From Giardia muris (taxonomy: Eukaryota; Fornicata; Diplomonadida; Hexamitidae), in NCBI GenBank assembly GCA_006247105.1, contig CM016928.1, positions 930,001-994,000 of the forward strand: a stretch of 64,000 nt of DNA. Direction: 5' to 3'. The notes beneath the pieces were generated by a model. That model was not told where the DNA came from and made no database searches. It saw only the letters and a list, made by a program, of their open reading frames with translations. This document shows positions 28,051 to 38,226 of this stretch, one piece after another; position 1 is the first letter of the stretch; each line of letters starts with the position of its first letter. The translations under genes and the position numbers were made by a program.

Positions 28051-29922
28051 ATGTTCGTTTCACTCCTGCTCGTGGTGAATGCCGTCCTCGCTGCCCAAGT
28101 AAGGGCCCCTCTTCCCGGCGACAACGAGGTTCGAAAAGTCAGGAGCGACACTTGTTCCATCAACAACTGCAAGACGTGCAATGCAGACAACTCGGGGTGC
28201 GACGCCTGCAACGACGGCTTCCTTCCCAAGGAAGACAAAACCGCCTGCTACACCTGCGCCGCTTGCACCAACTGTGCCACGGCGAGTTCTGACAACACCT
28301 GCGCCTCCTGCAAGACTGGATATGACACTCCAGCCAGTAAATGCAACACCTGCGCCTCGGGCTACAAACCCGACAGCTCGACCTCCATGACCCAGTGCTT
28401 CGAGTGCACGAGCTGCGACCACTGCACCGAGGCGAGCCAGGCCAACACCTGCAAGACGTGCGCAACTGGATACGCTGTTGGGACCGGGACGTGCGACGTC
28501 TGCGCTTCGGGCTACCTCCCAGATGCGAACAACGCCAACTGCTACTCCTGTTCAGTCCCCAACTGCGTCCAGGCGAAAGCTGACGGCACCTGCTCCAAGT
28601 GCGGGCCCGCCTTCTTCCTTTCGGGGTCGGGCACCTCGGCAACCTGTGGGACTTGCCCCACTGGGTGCGATCAGTGCGACACCGACACGAACCATCAAAA
28701 CTGTGACACTGACAAGTGCTCCGAGGGCTTCTTCTACACTGCAGATGGGAGCAACAACTACGGAACCTGCACGCCCTGCTCGACCGGCTGCAAGACGTGC
28801 ACGGATGCCACCGTCACCACATGCTCCGCCTGCATGCCCGGCTACCACCCCAACTCAACTACCGCTCCTGTCTCCTGCACGGCCTGCGACCTCCAGAACT
28901 GCGGATCCTGCACCACCGATGCCGCCACCTGTGACTTCTGTGCCTCTGGCTTCGGCCCGACCTACAACTCTTCCCTCTCCATCACGGCCTGCAGCAAGTG
29001 CCCCGACAACTGCGAGAGCTGCATCGACCTCGGCCTCGGCTCGGGGCTCGTCTGTGTCGGGTGTCCAACTGGGAAGAACCCGATCAACGGAGAGTGCGTC
29101 GATGCGAACACGAAGGTCTGCACAAGGAGCGGTCCTGGCTCCGGGTGCGACTCCTGCCTCAACGGCTTCCTGGCCTATCAGGGCGGATGCTTCTCTCCCC
29201 AGAAGGCGGCGGACCTCAAGATCTGCCCTCTGAAGAACCAGCTTCTTGTCGGGAGCACGACCGTCTGCAAGGAGTGCCCTTCCGGCTTCGTTCCATTTGA
29301 CGGGACCTGCACGCCCCTGGCCACCGTCAACAAGAAGACGACGAGGGCGGCAGGCGCCAACGACATCTGCCTCAACGAGGCCGGGACCGACCCCGTCTCG
29401 TCCAGTGCCACGAGGTGCGGGAGCTGCAAGAATCCGACTGGGAGCAACAGCTACTTCCTCTTCGAGGGCGGCTGCTACCCTGCATCCTCGACCCCCGGGA
29501 CCTCGGTCGGAAGCCTCCTCTGCTCAGCGGCCTCCAACGGGAAGTGCACTACTCCCGCCACCAACGCCCCCTTCATCCTCGATGCATCCTCAGGGGCCTT
29601 CACGGCCTGTCCGAAGGAGTGCGGGGCCTGCACCTCCTCGACCGCCTGCAGCTCCTGCGCCCTTGGGTACTACAGCAACTCTACTGTGACCGGCCCCTCC
29701 GACTGCACGGCCTGTCCCAGTGGGTGCACCTCCTGTCCAAATGGGAAGTGCACCCTCTGCTGGGACGGCTCCACTCCCACCAACGATGCCTGCCCCCCTC
29801 CCCCCTCCAGTTCTTCGGGGCTCTCGGGGGGCGCCATTGCGGGAATCGTCATCGCCGTCCTGCTGGTCCTGGGAGGCCTCGGGGGCTTCCTCGGTTGGTG
29901 GTTCGGATGCAGGGGGAAGTGA
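28051..29922 (+). CDS. VSP: Variant-specific surface protein (VSP), left copy
   Basis: 623 residues. An N-terminal signal peptide (MFVSLLLVVNAVLA) precedes an ectodomain built almost wholly of Cys-rich modules, with about thirty CXXC motifs spaced throughout. The membrane helix (GGAIAGIVIAVLLVLGGLGG) and the short cytoplasmic tail CRGK end the protein. These are the defining VSP features; VSPs coat the trophozoite and are exchanged in antigenic variation, normally one expressed at a time. The tail lacks the last Ala of the G. intestinalis CRGKA. The protein is identical to the product at 38226-40097. The ATG at 28051 follows tgccggtaga. Confidence 0.95.
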   Translation: MFVSLLLVVNAVLAAQVRAPLPGDNEVRKVRSDTCSINNCKTCNADNSGCDACNDGFLPKEDKTACYTCAACTNCATASSDNTCASCKTGYDTPASKCNTCASGYKPDSSTSMTQCFECTSCDHCTEASQANTCKTCATGYAVGTGTCDVCASGYLPDANNANCYSCSVPNCVQAKADGTCSKCGPAFFLSGSGTSATCGTCPTGCDQCDTDTNHQNCDTDKCSEGFFYTADGSNNYGTCTPCSTGCKTCTDATVTTCSACMPGYHPNSTTAPVSCTACDLQNCGSCTTDAATCDFCASGFGPTYNSSLSITACSKCPDNCESCIDLGLGSGLVCVGCPTGKNPINGECVDANTKVCTRSGPGSGCDSCLNGFLAYQGGCFSPQKAADLKICPLKNQLLVGSTTVCKECPSGFVPFDGTCTPLATVNKKTTRAAGANDICLNEAGTDPVSSSATRCGSCKNPTGSNSYFLFEGGCYPASSTPGTSVGSLLCSAASNGKCTTPATNAPFILDASSGAFTACPKECGACTSSTACSSCALGYYSNSTVTGPSDCTACPSGCTSCPNGKCTLCWDGSTPTNDACPPPPSSSSGLSGGAIAGIVIAVLLVLGGLGGFLGWWFGCRGK

Positions 29923-29928
29923 GTGAAT
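29922..29928 (+). promoter_or_regulatory. Polyadenylation signal of left VSP
   Basis: AGTGAAT matches the Giardia AGTRAAY consensus exactly and overlaps the last base of the VSP stop codon (TGA, 29920-29922), the usual placement in this genus. Mirrored at 38220-38226. Confidence 0.65.
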
Positions 29929-30016
29929 GGTGAAGGGGAGACCTGGAGCGAGAGGTGACATCGAGCTCATTATAGACCTCCAGCTCATCTGGATGGACGG
30001 AGAGGGGGTCGTATGG

Positions 30017-31180
30017 CTACGCATCCGGCCACTCAGGATACTCGACGACAAGGGCCTCGTCGGCCTTCCCCCGGCAGTACGGACAGCAGTGCTCGATCCG
30101 GTCCGCACAGACGACGAGGTGCCGGCAGGGAAGGAGGATCGCGTCCTTCTGGCGTGAGAGGCAGACGACGCACCTATCAATCATCTCGTCCTCACTGAAG
30201 GCGTCGTCCAGTGCTCCGGGCTCGCAGAAGAGTGCCGACCAGACCGTCTCTCCGAGCTCCTTCCGACTGCTCGATCGGGGACAGGAGGGCAAGGATGTGG
30301 TGCGGGCTGAGCATCTCCAGCCTCTCCCGTACCTTCCGCATGACTGCCTCCTCCAGGGTATCTGCAACTGCTCGATACGTCCTTGAAGAGTGAGTTAGGC
30401 CACTCCCGAACAAGCCTTCGGATCCCCTCGATGTGCATTCTTCCGTCCCCTTCGTGGACTGCCGCCTCGTCCGCCAGGAGTCTTGCGCACTCGACCTGGC
30501 CCTCTTGGAGTGCAAGTAGAAGGGCCGTCTCCTTCCGGTTGTTGAACAGCCCCCTCGAGTGGAAGGAGTAGGGGGACAGATGGGGGGCGTCCGTGAGAGG
30601 CGGCCATCATCAGAGCTACATCTCATGAGCCTCGATGCTCACGTGTAGTGTTCCTGACTCCCCCGACGTCCCCGGCCACTGCAGACGTCAGAAGCAGTAG
30701 TGGTTCCTTCGGGGGAGGGATGCGTTCTGATCCCTCTTTCTCGAGGAGCTGGCGGACCCGAGTGAAGTCGTCTTCGTCTGGACTGTTGTTCGCATGCCAT
30801 CTGTGTGGCCTTTGGAGTCAGTCCCTGATCATGGGAAGAGGAGTTCAACGACCTCGGGGTAGTCCTCGTGGGCTGCCGTCATGAGATCTGTGCTTCGGGG
30901 GAAGCTCCACTTCTTCGGCTGCTTTCTCACTTCAGAGAGGAGGAGTCGAACGCAGTCTGTCTTGTCAGTGAAGGGGGCCTACATCAGTGCGGTCCGTCCT
31001 CGGTTGTCCCTCATTCCAACCTCTTCTCGAGGAGGGGGATGAAGTTAGAATACCCTTCCCCTACTGCCCACATCAGGGCCGTGCTGCCACTTTCGTTCCT
31101 CTTCCCAACCTCATGGAGATTCCTTTTCAGCCCTCGAGGTCTCCTCTCCTGACTGCCTTCATCAACTCAGTGAGGGGCAT
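30017..31180 (-). pseudogene. Broken ankyrin-RING protein gene (left copy)
   Basis: Starts at the ATG at 31180 after an A-rich patch, with the 21.1/NEK-type opening MPLTELMKAVRRGDLEG, then hits TGA at codon 18. Ankyrin pieces continue in other frames (STALMWAVGEGYSNF, RTALM then TAG, DYPEVVELLF then TGA, ETALLLALQEGQVECARLL). The end is a well-kept C3HC4 RING finger (CVVCLSRQKDAILLPCRHLV onward, ending CCPYC) at about 30020-30175. At least four stops or frameshifts separate the parts. Intact, this would have been an ankyrin-scaffolded E3-ligase-type protein. All the lesions I followed are present in the right copy too. Confidence 0.8.
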
Positions 31181-31542
31181 TTTTGAGCATCAACCATCAA
31201 TCCCCTCCTCCCCGCCTGAATACACCTCCCCCGACGCCCCAATCCTCCCCACCAACAAGGAGAGGCTCCCACAGACCCTAGGATTCAGTGCCCCTCCCGA
31301 GCCTGCGGGACGACCCGTTCACTCCGACCCTACCCCTGGATCCGCACCCCTCCAATTGATCCCCCCGGCCTTCTCGACTGCAATCCCCAGTTCGGCCACA
31401 CCCGCCGGGCAACTCGCGAGCTCGTTCCGAATTCGCAAGAGAAGCCGGCGCGGGCCCTGTGAGTACTGCGGCGGGAGACTCCGTGGGAAAGCTGGGTGCT
31501 GAACTTTTCCAGGTGGTCGAGGTCCACTATTGCTTGGTGGGG

Positions 31543-32358
31543 CTCCTCTTCCATGTCCTCGCCGTCGCCAAGGGTCTCGGCACCGATCTCCTCGTAGTCC
31601 TTCTCGAAGGCGGCAAGATCCTCACGAGCCTCGGAGAACTCACCCTCCTCCATACCCTCACCAGCGTACCAGTGGACGAAGGCGCGCTTCGCGTACATGA
31701 GGTCGAACTTGTGATCCATGCGAGACCAGACCTCGGCGATGGCGGTCGTGTTCGAGATCATGAGGCACGAGCGCTGGACCTTTGCGAGGTCGCCGCCAGG
31801 GATGACCGTCGGAGGCTGGTAGTTGATGCCGACCTTGAAGCCCGTGGGACACCAGTCGACGAACTGGATCGTGCGCTTCGTCTTGATGACTGCGATGGCC
31901 GCGTTGACGTCCTTGGGGACGACGTCGCCGCGGTACATCATGCAGCACGCCATGTACTTCCCGTGGCGCGGGTCGCACTTGACCATCATGTTCGCAGGCT
32001 CGAAGACGGAGTTGGTGAGCTCTGCAACGGAGAGCTTCTCGTGGTACGCCTTCTCGGACGAGATGATCGGGGCATAGGAGCAGAGCGGGAAGTGGATACG
32101 CGGGTAGGGGACGAGGTTCGTCTGGAACTCCGTCAGATCGACGTTGAGGGCGCCATCGAAGCGAAGAGAGGCCGTGATCGACGAGATGCACTGGGCGATC
32201 AGGCGGTTGAGGTTCGTGTACGTCGGGCGCTCGATATCGAGGTTACGACGGCAGATGTCGTACATCGCCTCGTTGTCGACCATGAACGCGCAGTCGGAGT
32301 GCTCGAGCATCGAGTGGGCAGCAAGAATCGTGTTGTAGGGCTCGAGGTCAACGAAGAC
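31543..32358 (-). pseudogene. N-truncated alpha-tubulin fragment (left copy)
   Basis: About 270 codons of strongly conserved alpha-tubulin, from the [18 protein letters not shown] segment to the acidic tail GEDMEEE, without stops (for example [52 protein letters not shown]). The first ~180 residues, including most of the GTP-binding region, are absent. Just upstream the frame reads VFVDLEP, which matches the alpha-tubulin segment near residue 70 and suggests an internal deletion, then a TAG. The normal C-terminus is lost too: the frame reads through about 70 unrelated codons to a stop at 31330. Confidence 0.88.
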
Positions 32359-32549
32359 CTATTCCGTTCCCACACCGACTTCGATGTCCTGAGCACTCGC
32401 AGACCAGAAGGCCCAGAACATCGTCCTCGAGAAGGAGGTTACCCAATTGAGGACCGAGAGCCATGACATGAAAGACCTTCGGAGACGCCTCGAGGAGGTG
32501 GAGGAGGAGAAGAGGGTCCTCCTCCAGAACCTCGCTGCCGTCGGGGGCA
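32348..32549 (+). pseudogene. NEK/21.1 coiled-coil fragment at inner end of left arm
   Basis: Plus-strand text here matches the coiled coil of the pseudokinase gene around 24735-24810 (shared gagcactcgcagaccagaaggcccagaac, and upstream the gaagacct, ccgttc, cacac pattern). In frame it reads ALADQKAQN then a Leu/Glu heptad run (LRRRLEEVEEEK). It is divergent to, and slightly overlaps, the tubulin fragment. It is a fragment only, without a start or ankyrin part. Confidence 0.7.
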
Positions 32550-35500
32550 TGGTCCTCACTCCCAAAGCCCAGGACTCCTGACTCCTTGAACAGGCAGGAC
32601 CTGAAGTGTCTGTCACAGCGGGCTAAACCGCCCCCTACTCCTCCCCTTCGATGGCACTGCGACGACGTGCAGGACTGGAGACGTCCTCTCGGGCTGCTAC
32701 CATGTCAGCTCGACCAGTCCCGTCTGCAAGGGAATGGATAAGACTGACGCCTCCAAGTGTACCTGTGAGGGACCACTTCGACAGCAGTCCCAAGACCTGC
32801 AAGACGTGCCCCCCGGCCCCCCGAGGCGTCAGGATGCGGGATGACGACACCTTCCTCTTCAAGGGGGCAGCCAGTCGTCCTCCCGCAGAGCTCTTGGGTG
32901 TTCGGGGCCTTGAGGATCGCTTCTGATCATGGTCGGGGAAAAGAGGCGGTATCAAGGAACCGTCAGAGGACTCAGCTCTTCCGGATGGAGTGACGAAGAG
33001 CCCGAGCCTCCCTCAGAAGGTCTGTTGATCCTCCTCACGTTTCAGGTCCCCAACGGAGAGGGCAGTGTCATCAGAATCCTCAATGATGAAGCCTTTGAGC
33101 CTTCTGACCAACCCCATCGATCATCGAGACGTCCGCGAGGTGACCATCATCGTTGACTGGCCAGGGCCATGGCAGCTTCTCGTCACAGGCCTCATCAGTC
33201 CCAGTTCCCCTCTGCCAGTCAGGGATCGGTCATGAGGGATGTGCTATATGCCCCGGCGAGCACAGGTCCCACGAGCCCCCGGCATCCCGTCCAGGTGCAG
33301 GATTGCAGGCTCCGGTGGGCGGATGGATGACGGAGAGGATGTCGATACCACCGTCATCGCCATGAGCAGCTTGCTCGAGTTCGGTGCCCCCACCGCGCCA
33401 CAAGGGGAGCTCCTGAGGTGTGCACAGGCCTTTATGGGTGCTGGGAGGGGCCCGTCCGGGTCCATGCTTCTCTTCCACCGTCGGAGAGCGATGACGAACC
33501 TCCAGTATCAGAGGCCATCCGCTCCTCCCCACAGAGGGCTCGACAGCGAGGAGCAGGCCCGGATGCTTGAAGGCACCTGTCCCCTGTGCCTCGAGTGCGA
33601 GCAGATGGTCAGCTGCAACCGCCTCCACTGTCTGGAAGCGATGATCAACCACGTCAGCCGGGGGTACATACCTGCTGTCCCGCAGTGAGCGCCTGACTCC
33701 TGCTGGCGAGCTGGGGTGATTCCTATCTCCGGGCTGGGTTCCACTGCCGGCTACCCGACGTACCTGTGCAGATCATTGTCCACTACGTCCGAGATGATGC
33801 GGAGGATGAAAGGGGACTGCGTGAGCAGCGACGACAACCTCCCGTCCAGTGAGCACCCTTCAGCCTGACCACCTACGGGAGCCTCGGGGGGCCTCGGCCC
33901 TAGTCCCGGCCACCAGGACGGCCCTATGCAGGCCGACATGCCCATACTGCTGGCCAGCTAACAGCTCCCGTAGTTACCGAGCTGTCCTGTTCCTCTCCGG
34001 TCGTCTCCCTTCCCCATCCCCTGTGTCCTTAGGATCCTTTCTCTCCTGGAAGCCCTCATCGTCCGGAAGTGAGGAGACTCGGATCTAAGTGATGCCAGAT
34101 GCAGTCCGTGAATGTGCTCGAGGGGACCATAGCAGCTGGGTTCATACGTCGGGGTGCCTGGACAGGATAGACCTGCCCATTGTGGGTGCCATCAGGCCTC
34201 AGGTTGGACCGGACGTCTCGAGGTCGTAGTATGAGACCCCGGAAGCACTCGTGATGGGGCTGCTGTTCTGGGTCGAGACGGGAAGACCGGAAGGGAGGTG
34301 ACCCCGTTCCCTGTGTGCAGCCTCCAGGTACGTGTTTCAGTCCTCCCCATGTCCCCGGGCCTCCTGGTCGTATCTCAAGGAGGTCCTCGATGACGTCCGG
34401 TCGTCACGGCACGTCAGAGGCCTGGTTGGGAGACGCCTCCCCGAACCCCCTCGTGGGACGGTCCGGTCGGTCCTGTACGTGCAGGCGTCTAGGAGGTGGG
34501 AAGGGTAGGATGCCACTCCATACGCGTACCTACCAGTCTGAAGGCGTCCGTCTTGCTCCAGCCCTCCCACCACTTGACCTGCCTCCGATTCCCTGCATGT
34601 TGCTGACAGGATGACCTCGGATGAAGAGTCGTCCGAGATGGAGATAACGGAGACCTCCTTGGCGTCCGTGTTGGGAAGGGGTCAGTCGGACGACCGGGAG
34701 CACGTCCCTGCAGGAGGAGCTCCCCAATGGCAAAGGTCTCGGGGCGTTCGTATTCTCCTCCTCCTCGGGCGTGTGATGACAGCCCCACTCGAACGATATC
34801 CGTGCAAGGGTGGACAAGGAGGTCCTCGTGCCTTCAAGAAGGGTTCCGGGAGGAAACAGGGATCCGACGACAAGGGGACGATCAGAGTTGGAGGCCGAGT
34901 TGGGGCGAGGAAGGGACGAACCAGTGGCTGGTGTATCAGACTCAGGGTTCGAGAGCGAGGGGATCCATAAGGTCGGACAGGACTCGTGCTCCATCCGATG
35001 ATCGAACTCAGAGGTTCCAGGTCCCCCCGACGTCCCCAGCTGATGGTGGACCTCCCGATGCCACCACAGTCGGGAAGGAGGTAGAACGTGTCCTTCCACG
35101 AACCGACTGACACCCACTCCGTTCGACTCGGACGGTCTTCCCTGTGTCTGAGGACCCGTCGTCGTGGATGCTGTCATCCCCGATGATCCTCAGTGCATTG
35201 TGGGACGACCAAGGAGGATACTGTCCATGGTGGCGTCGACCCGTGCACCTCACGCTCCTCGAACAGGCTCCAGTTCGTGGCACGGCCCCACAAGCTGGTG
35301 CCCTTCCCCGCTCTCCATCCATGCCCTCAGACAGATCCAGGAGGCCGGCCCTCCTTTATGGAGACGGGTTGAGATCAACCGGGGCTCATGGTCGTCCTCT
35401 CGTCCCTCCCGTGATCCCGTTCACTCCTCTTGATCGAAGGACGAAGACCGGGGCACTGGACGATGACCGTTGATCCCGGAGGCCCATAGGAGGACCGACG

Positions 35501-35598
35501 GGGACTCCTTCATCTGGCCGGGCCTTCCGACCTCCTGCCCCTGCCGGACGCAGGTCATCCAGTGGGCGTTCCAAGGCCCTGGGGATGGTTGGTGAGCC
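32550..35598. other. Unique 3-kb spacer between the arms
   Basis: Not repeated elsewhere in the window. G/C-rich with many overlapping short frames and no confident gene. The most gene-like is an ATG frame of 149 codons at 33239-33688 (plus) with a Cys cluster (CPLCLECEQMVSC), but it has no A/T-rich initiator and a minus-strand frame of nearly the same length covers it. A 215-codon minus frame (34530-35177) is Ser/Pro/Arg-rich and unrecognised. Confidence 0.5.
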
Positions 35599-35800
35599 TG
35601 CCCCCGACGGCAGCGAGGTTCTGGAGGAGGATCCTCTTCTCCTCCTCCACCTCCTCGAGGCGTCTCCGAAGGTCTTTCATGTCATGGCTCTCAGTCCTCA
35701 GTTGGGCAACCTCCTTCTCGAGGACGAGGTTCTGGGCCTTCTGGTCTGCGAGTGCTCAGGACATCGAAGTCGGTGTGGGAACGGAATAGGTCTTCGTTGA
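35599..35800 (-). pseudogene. NEK/21.1 coiled-coil fragment at inner end of right arm
   Basis: Partner of 32348-32549. The two copies differ at five sites in about 100 bp here (left coordinates 32420, 32441, 32447, 32455, 32516), far more than anywhere else I compared. This copy keeps NLVLEKEVAQLRTESHDMKD in frame. Confidence 0.7.
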
Positions 35801-36605
35801 CCTCGAGCCCTACAACACGATTCTTGCTGCCCACTCGATGCTCGAGCACTCCGACTGCGCGTTCATGGTCGACAACGAGGCGATGTACGACATCTGCCGT
35901 CGTAACCTCGATATCGAGCGCCCGACGTACACGAACCTCAACCGCCTGATCGCCCAGTGCATCTCGTCGATCACGGCCTCTCTTCGCTTCGATGGCGCCC
36001 TCAACGTCGATCTGACGGAGTTCCAGACGAACCTCGTCCCCTACCCGCGTATCCACTTCCCGCTCTGCTCCTATGCCCCGATCATCTCGTCCGAGAAGGC
36101 GTACCACGAGAAGCTCTCCGTTGCAGAGCTCACCAACTCCGTCTTCGAGCCTGCGAACATGATGGTCAAGTGCGACCCGCGCCACGGGAAGTACATGGCG
36201 TGCTGCATGATGTACCGCGGCGACGTCGTCCCCAAGGACGTCAACGCGGCCATCGCAGTCATCAAGACGAAGCGCACGATCCAGTTCGTCGACTGGTGTC
36301 CCACGGGCTTCAAGGTCGGCATCAACTACCAGCCTCCGACGGTCATCCCTGGCGGCGACCTCGCAAAGGTCCAGCGCTCGTGCCTCATGATCTCGAACAC
36401 GACCGCCATCGCCGAGGTCTGGTCTCGCATGGATCACAAGTTCGACCTCATGTACGCGAAGCGCGCCTTCGTCCACTGGTACGCTGGTGAGGGTATGGAG
36501 GAGGGTGAGTTCTCCGAGGCTCGTGAGGATCTTGCCGCCTTCGAGAAGGACTACGAGGAGATCGGTGCCGAGACCCTTGGCGACGGCGAGGACATGGAAG
36601 AGGAG
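35790..36605 (+). pseudogene. N-truncated alpha-tubulin fragment (right copy)
   Basis: Same content as the left copy: a TAG at 35787-35789, then VFVDLEP joined directly to [10 protein letters not shown], then conserved alpha-tubulin to GEDMEEE at 36605, and an abnormal read-through tail to 36818. The first in-frame ATG is at 35838. The body carries no disabling change, so either the truncation is recent relative to mutation rate or gene conversion from a functional tubulin has kept it clean. Confidence 0.88.
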
Positions 36606-36967
36606 CCCCACCAAGCAATAGTGGACCTCGACCACCTGGAAAAGTTCAGCACCCAGCTTTCCCACGGAGTCTCCCGCCGCAGTACTCACAGGGCCCGCGC
36701 CGGCTTCTCTTGCGAATTCGGAACGAGCTCGCGAGTTGCCCGGCGGGTGTGGCCGAACTGGGGATTGCAGTCGAGAAGGCCGGGGGGATCAATTGGAGGG
36801 GTGCGGATCCAGGGGTAGGGTCGGAGTGAACGGGTCGTCCCGCAGGCTCGGGAGGGGCACTGAATCCTAGGGTCTGTGGGAGCCTCTCCTTGTTGGTGGG
36901 GAGGATTGGGGCGTCGGGGGAGGTGTATTCAGGCGGGGAGGAGGGGATTGATGGTTGATGCTCAAAA

Positions 36968-38131
36968 ATGCCCCTCACTGAGTTGATGAAGGCAGTCAGG
37001 AGAGGAGACCTCGAGGGCTGAAAAGGAATCTCCATGAGGTTGGGAAGAGGAACGAAAGTGGCAGCACGGCCCTGATGTGGGCGGTAGGGGAAGGCTATTC
37101 TAACTTCATCCCCCTCCTCGAGAAGAGGTTGGAATGAGGGACAACCGAGGACGGACCGCACTGATGTAGGCCCCCTTCACTGACAAGACAGACTGCGTTC
37201 GACTCCTCCTCTCTGAAGTGAGAAAGCAGCCGAAGAAGTGGAGCTTCCCCCGAAGCACAGATCTCATGACGGCAGCCCACGAGGACTACCCCGAGGTCGT
37301 TGAACTCCTCTTCCCATGATCAGGGACTGACTCCAAAGGCCACACAGATGGCATGCGAACAACAGTCCAGACGAAGACGACTTCACTCGGGTCCGCCAGC
37401 TCCTCGAGAAAGAGGGATCAGAACGCATCCCTCCCCCGAAGGAACCACTACTGCTTCTGACGTCTGCAGTGGCCGGGGACGTCGGGGGAGTCAGGAACAC
37501 TACACGTGAGCATCGAGGCTCATGAGATGTAGCTCTGATGATGGCCGCCTCTCACGGACGCCCCCCATCTGTCCCCCTACTCCTTCCACTCGAGGGGGCT
37601 GTTCAACAACCGGAAGGAGACGGCCCTTCTACTTGCACTCCAAGAGGGCCAGGTCGAGTGCGCAAGACTCCTGGCGGACGAGGCGGCAGTCCACGAAGGG
37701 GACGGAAGAATGCACATCGAGGGGATCCGAAGGCTTGTTCGGGAGTGGCCTAACTCACTCTTCAAGGACGTATCGAGCAGTTGCAGATACCCTGGAGGAG
37801 GCAGTCATGCGGAAGGTACGGGAGAGGCTGGAGATGCTCAGCCCGCACCACATCCTTGCCCTCCTGTCCCCGATCGAGCAGTCGGAAGGAGCTCGGAGAG
37901 ACGGTCTGGTCGGCACTCTTCTGCGAGCCCGGAGCACTGGACGACGCCTTCAGTGAGGACGAGATGATTGATAGGTGCGTCGTCTGCCTCTCACGCCAGA
38001 AGGACGCGATCCTCCTTCCCTGCCGGCACCTCGTCGTCTGTGCGGACCGGATCGAGCACTGCTGTCCGTACTGCCGGGGGAAGGCCGACGAGGCCCTTGT
38101 CGTCGAGTATCCTGAGTGGCCGGATGCGTAG
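36968..38131 (+). pseudogene. Broken ankyrin-RING protein gene (right copy)
   Basis: Partner of 30017-31180. The ATG at 36968 follows ctcaaaa; the first in-frame stop is TGA at 37019-37021. Further ankyrin segments lie in shifted frames, with stops after LLEKRLE, RTALM and VELLF. The RING finger sits at about 37973-38128 and the final stop at 38129-38131. This copy differs from the left at two sites (opposite 31053 and 31065), neither of which repairs a lesion. Confidence 0.8.
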
Positions 38132-38219
38132 CCATACGACCCCCTCTCCGTCCATCCAGATGAGCTGGAGGTCTATAATGAGCTCGATGTCACCTCTCGC
38201 TCCAGGTCTCCCCTTCACC

Positions 38220-38226
38220 ATTCACT
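38220..38226 (-). promoter_or_regulatory. Polyadenylation signal of right VSP
   Basis: AGTGAAT on the minus strand, overlapping the last base of the VSP stop, as in the left copy. Confidence 0.65.

Larger units (their letters stand above)
21115..32549 (+). repeat. Left arm of an 11.4-kb inverted duplication
   Basis: Every position p pairs with 68,148 minus p on the other strand. Identity starts at tgacgtcgagcg (21115) and stops after tcgggggca (32549). The arm holds VSP, pseudokinase and small membrane-protein genes, pseudogenes and non-coding stretches. Differences from the right arm that I could locate: 25930, 27336, 31053, 31065, and five between 32420 and 32516. Protein products of paired frames are otherwise the same. 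Confidence 0.95.

Noticed and set aside
28478..29233. 251-codon Ala/Pro/Thr/Arg-rich frame inside the VSP
   Set aside because: An out-of-phase reading of the Cys-rich repeats; no independent evidence of coding.
31459..32466. 335-codon plus-strand frame opposite the tubulin fragment (and its mirror at 35691-36689)
   Set aside because: Antisense shadow: the strong C-ending codon bias of tubulin leaves the reverse strand free of stops. Its translation has no family features.
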